Position numbers and translations under genes: made by a program. This document shows, piece after piece, positions 62,884-64,000 of a stretch of 64,000 bases of DNA. Location of the stretch: contig JAFTZH010000054.1 in NCBI GenBank assembly GCA_017464565.1, positions 21,569 to 85,568 of the forward strand. Direction: 5' to 3'. The DNA comes from Clostridia bacterium. GTDB taxonomy: Bacteria; Bacillota; Clostridia; Oscillospirales; CAG-272. Numbering within the stretch: the stretch's first letter is position 1; each line of letters opens with the position of its first letter. The notes beneath the pieces were generated by a model. The model was not told where the DNA came from. It did no database searches and worked only from the letters and a program-made list of their open reading frames with translations.

Positions 62884-63600
62884 ATGTCAGAACGTTTGCT
62901 TGAAGTAACCGATCTTGAGGTGTATTACGGCGTTATAAACGCGCTTAAAGGAATATCCTTCCACGTCGATAAGGGGGAGATTGTTTCTCTTATCGGAGCT
63001 AACGGCGCGGGAAAGACGACCACCCTACACACCATAACGGGGCTTATCCGTCCCAAGAACGGTTCTATTATATATAAGGGCGTTGATATCAGGCGCACTC
63101 CTGCTCACAAGATAGTTTCGATGGGAATGGTTCACGTGCCCGAGGGAAGAAGAATATTTCAGAACCTTACGGTGTACGAAAATCTTATGATGGGAGCGTA
63201 TTCGCAGAAGGATAAAAACAAAATATCCGAGAATATGGAATACGTTTTCAAGCAGTTTCCAAGGCTTGAGGAACGCCGCCGTCAGCTTGCGGGAACTTTG
63301 TCGGGCGGTGAACAGCAGATGCTCGCTATGGGACGCGCGCTGTTGGCTGACCCCGAATTGATAGTTCTCGATGAGCCTTCAATGGGACTCTCACCCTTGC
63401 TCGTCTCGGAAATTTTCGATATAGTCAAGACCTTCCGCGAGGCAGGAAAGACCGTTCTGCTCGTCGAGCAGAACGCGAAAAAGGCTATGTCTATTTCCGA
63501 CAGAGTTTACGTACTCGAAACGGGAAGTATAACTACCGAGGGTAAGGCGGCAGAACTGATTCACGACGAACGTATCAAAAAAGCTTATTTGGGCGAATGA
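62884..63600 (+). CDS. livF: Branched-chain amino-acid ABC transporter ATPase LivF
   Basis: 238 residues. Walker A GANGAGKTTTLHTITG, EGRRIFQNLTVYENLMMGAY, signature LSGGEQQMLAMGRAL and Walker B LIVLDEPSMGLSP. It is the second ATPase of the complex and last gene of the operon, 42 bases after livG with AAAGGAA upstream. Confidence 0.95.
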   Translation: MSERLLEVTDLEVYYGVINALKGISFHVDKGEIVSLIGANGAGKTTTLHTITGLIRPKNGSIIYKGVDIRRTPAHKIVSMGMVHVPEGRRIFQNLTVYENLMMGAYSQKDKNKISENMEYVFKQFPRLEERRRQLAGTLSGGEQQMLAMGRALLADPELIVLDEPSMGLSPLLVSEIFDIVKTFREAGKTVLLVEQNAKKAMSISDRVYVLETGSITTEGKAAELIHDERIKKAYLGE

Positions 63601-63689
63601 GATAAAATATGGGAGATGAAGACCAATCGTGTTCTTCACTTCGTATAAGTTAGTTTGTTTTTGGGGTTTATGTTCATTTCTTGTTCTTT

Positions 63690-63830
63690 GACAAGAAACG
63701 AACCAAAGAAACAAACCAAGGGGTTAAAACCCCTTGGAACCCCGCAATCGCGGCGCGTTTTTAAGACGCGCCGCGGAGTAACGTTCAACTTAAATAAAAC
63801 GCCCTCGGAGCAAAACGAGGCTCCGAGGGC
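63690..63830. repeat. Triple-hairpin intergenic repeat
   Basis: Three successive hairpins: CCAAGGGGTT/AACCCCTTGG (near 63717-63738), CGCGGCGCGT/ACGCGCCGCG (near 63748-63775), and GCCCTCGGAG/CTCCGAGGGC (near 63801-63830). They lie between AT-rich flanks, 90-230 bases after livF. It contains no credible gene and differs in sequence from the composite repeat family. Confidence 0.75.
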
Positions 63831-64000
63831 TGTCTGGTTTCTTTTGTCTCTCCCCATAAACTATACTTTAAATCAAAGAATATATCTCCCCATAAAATAC
63901 TTTTATGATTAAAAAAAATAAAAATCAAAAAGTACTATACGGGTAAGTATGATTATAGACATAAAGCATACTGCACGGATATAGTCAAAATAGATACACA

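Overview
The window reads as chromosomal DNA of a Gram-positive, low-to-mid GC member of the class Clostridia (Bacillota), probably an uncultured gut-type lineage near Oscillospirales or Christensenellales. The evidence is the gene neighbourhoods yybS-gdpP-rplI-dnaB and rimP-nusA-ylxR-ylxQ-infB, a type II pantothenate kinase, RqcH, lipoproteins with lipoboxes, and strong AGGAGG ribosome sites. Several sigma-A-like promoters can be read, and most have exactly 17 bases between the -35 and -10 boxes. The genetic code is standard: TGA ends several genes. No tRNA, rRNA, CRISPR array, transposase or integrase is visible.

Layout. 1-3.4 kb: the end of an SGNH hydrolase, a FAD/Rieske oxidoreductase and a ThuA-like protein. 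3.5-12.9 kb (minus): yybS-gdpP-rplI-dnaB-tilS-hpt-ftsH, one long housekeeping operon. 13.0-18.4 kb (plus): the divergent rimP-nusA-ylxR-ylxQ-infB translation/transcription operon. 18.6-24.4 kb (minus): a four-gene Gld-type ABC export operon (ATPase, permease, GldG-like, DUF4340). 24.6-27.8 kb: an accessory island with an unrecognised protein that may carry PD-(D/E)XK-like and HEPN-like motifs, a decayed surface-protein gene, and a TetR regulator with two putative operators. It abuts the 3' end of tmRNA and carries an att-like copy of that end. 27.8-28.7 kb: ssrA (tmRNA) and smpB. 28.9-32.2 kb: a GLUG-like surface protein and a DUF4886 lipoprotein. 32.4-38.3 kb (minus): maf-mreB-(LRR protein)-mreC-mreD-mrdA, the rod-shape operon. 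38.4-42.1 kb (plus): birA-tmk, then a sugar isomerase-like protein with a Gfo/Idh/MocA dehydrogenase. 42.3-45.9 kb (minus): alaS and coaW. 46.0-53.0 kb: rqcH, a DHHW protein, two half-size TSUP permeases and ftsK. 53.4-58.2 kb (minus): a 1591-residue membrane-anchored surface protein whose C-terminal tail resembles ribosomal protein uL15. 58.8-63.6 kb (plus): a complete livKHMGF branched-chain amino-acid transporter.

The most unusual signals are: (i) a family of composite repeats, each made of large perfect or near-perfect palindromes 18-27 bases after stop codons, joined by a conserved spacer; (ii) the uL15-like domain on a surface protein; (iii) the accessory island beside ssrA, with its att-like remnant and the possible nuclease/HEPN protein; (iv) a leucine-rich-repeat membrane protein inside the mre operon. 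Functional names come from motifs and gene context read by eye; no database search was run.
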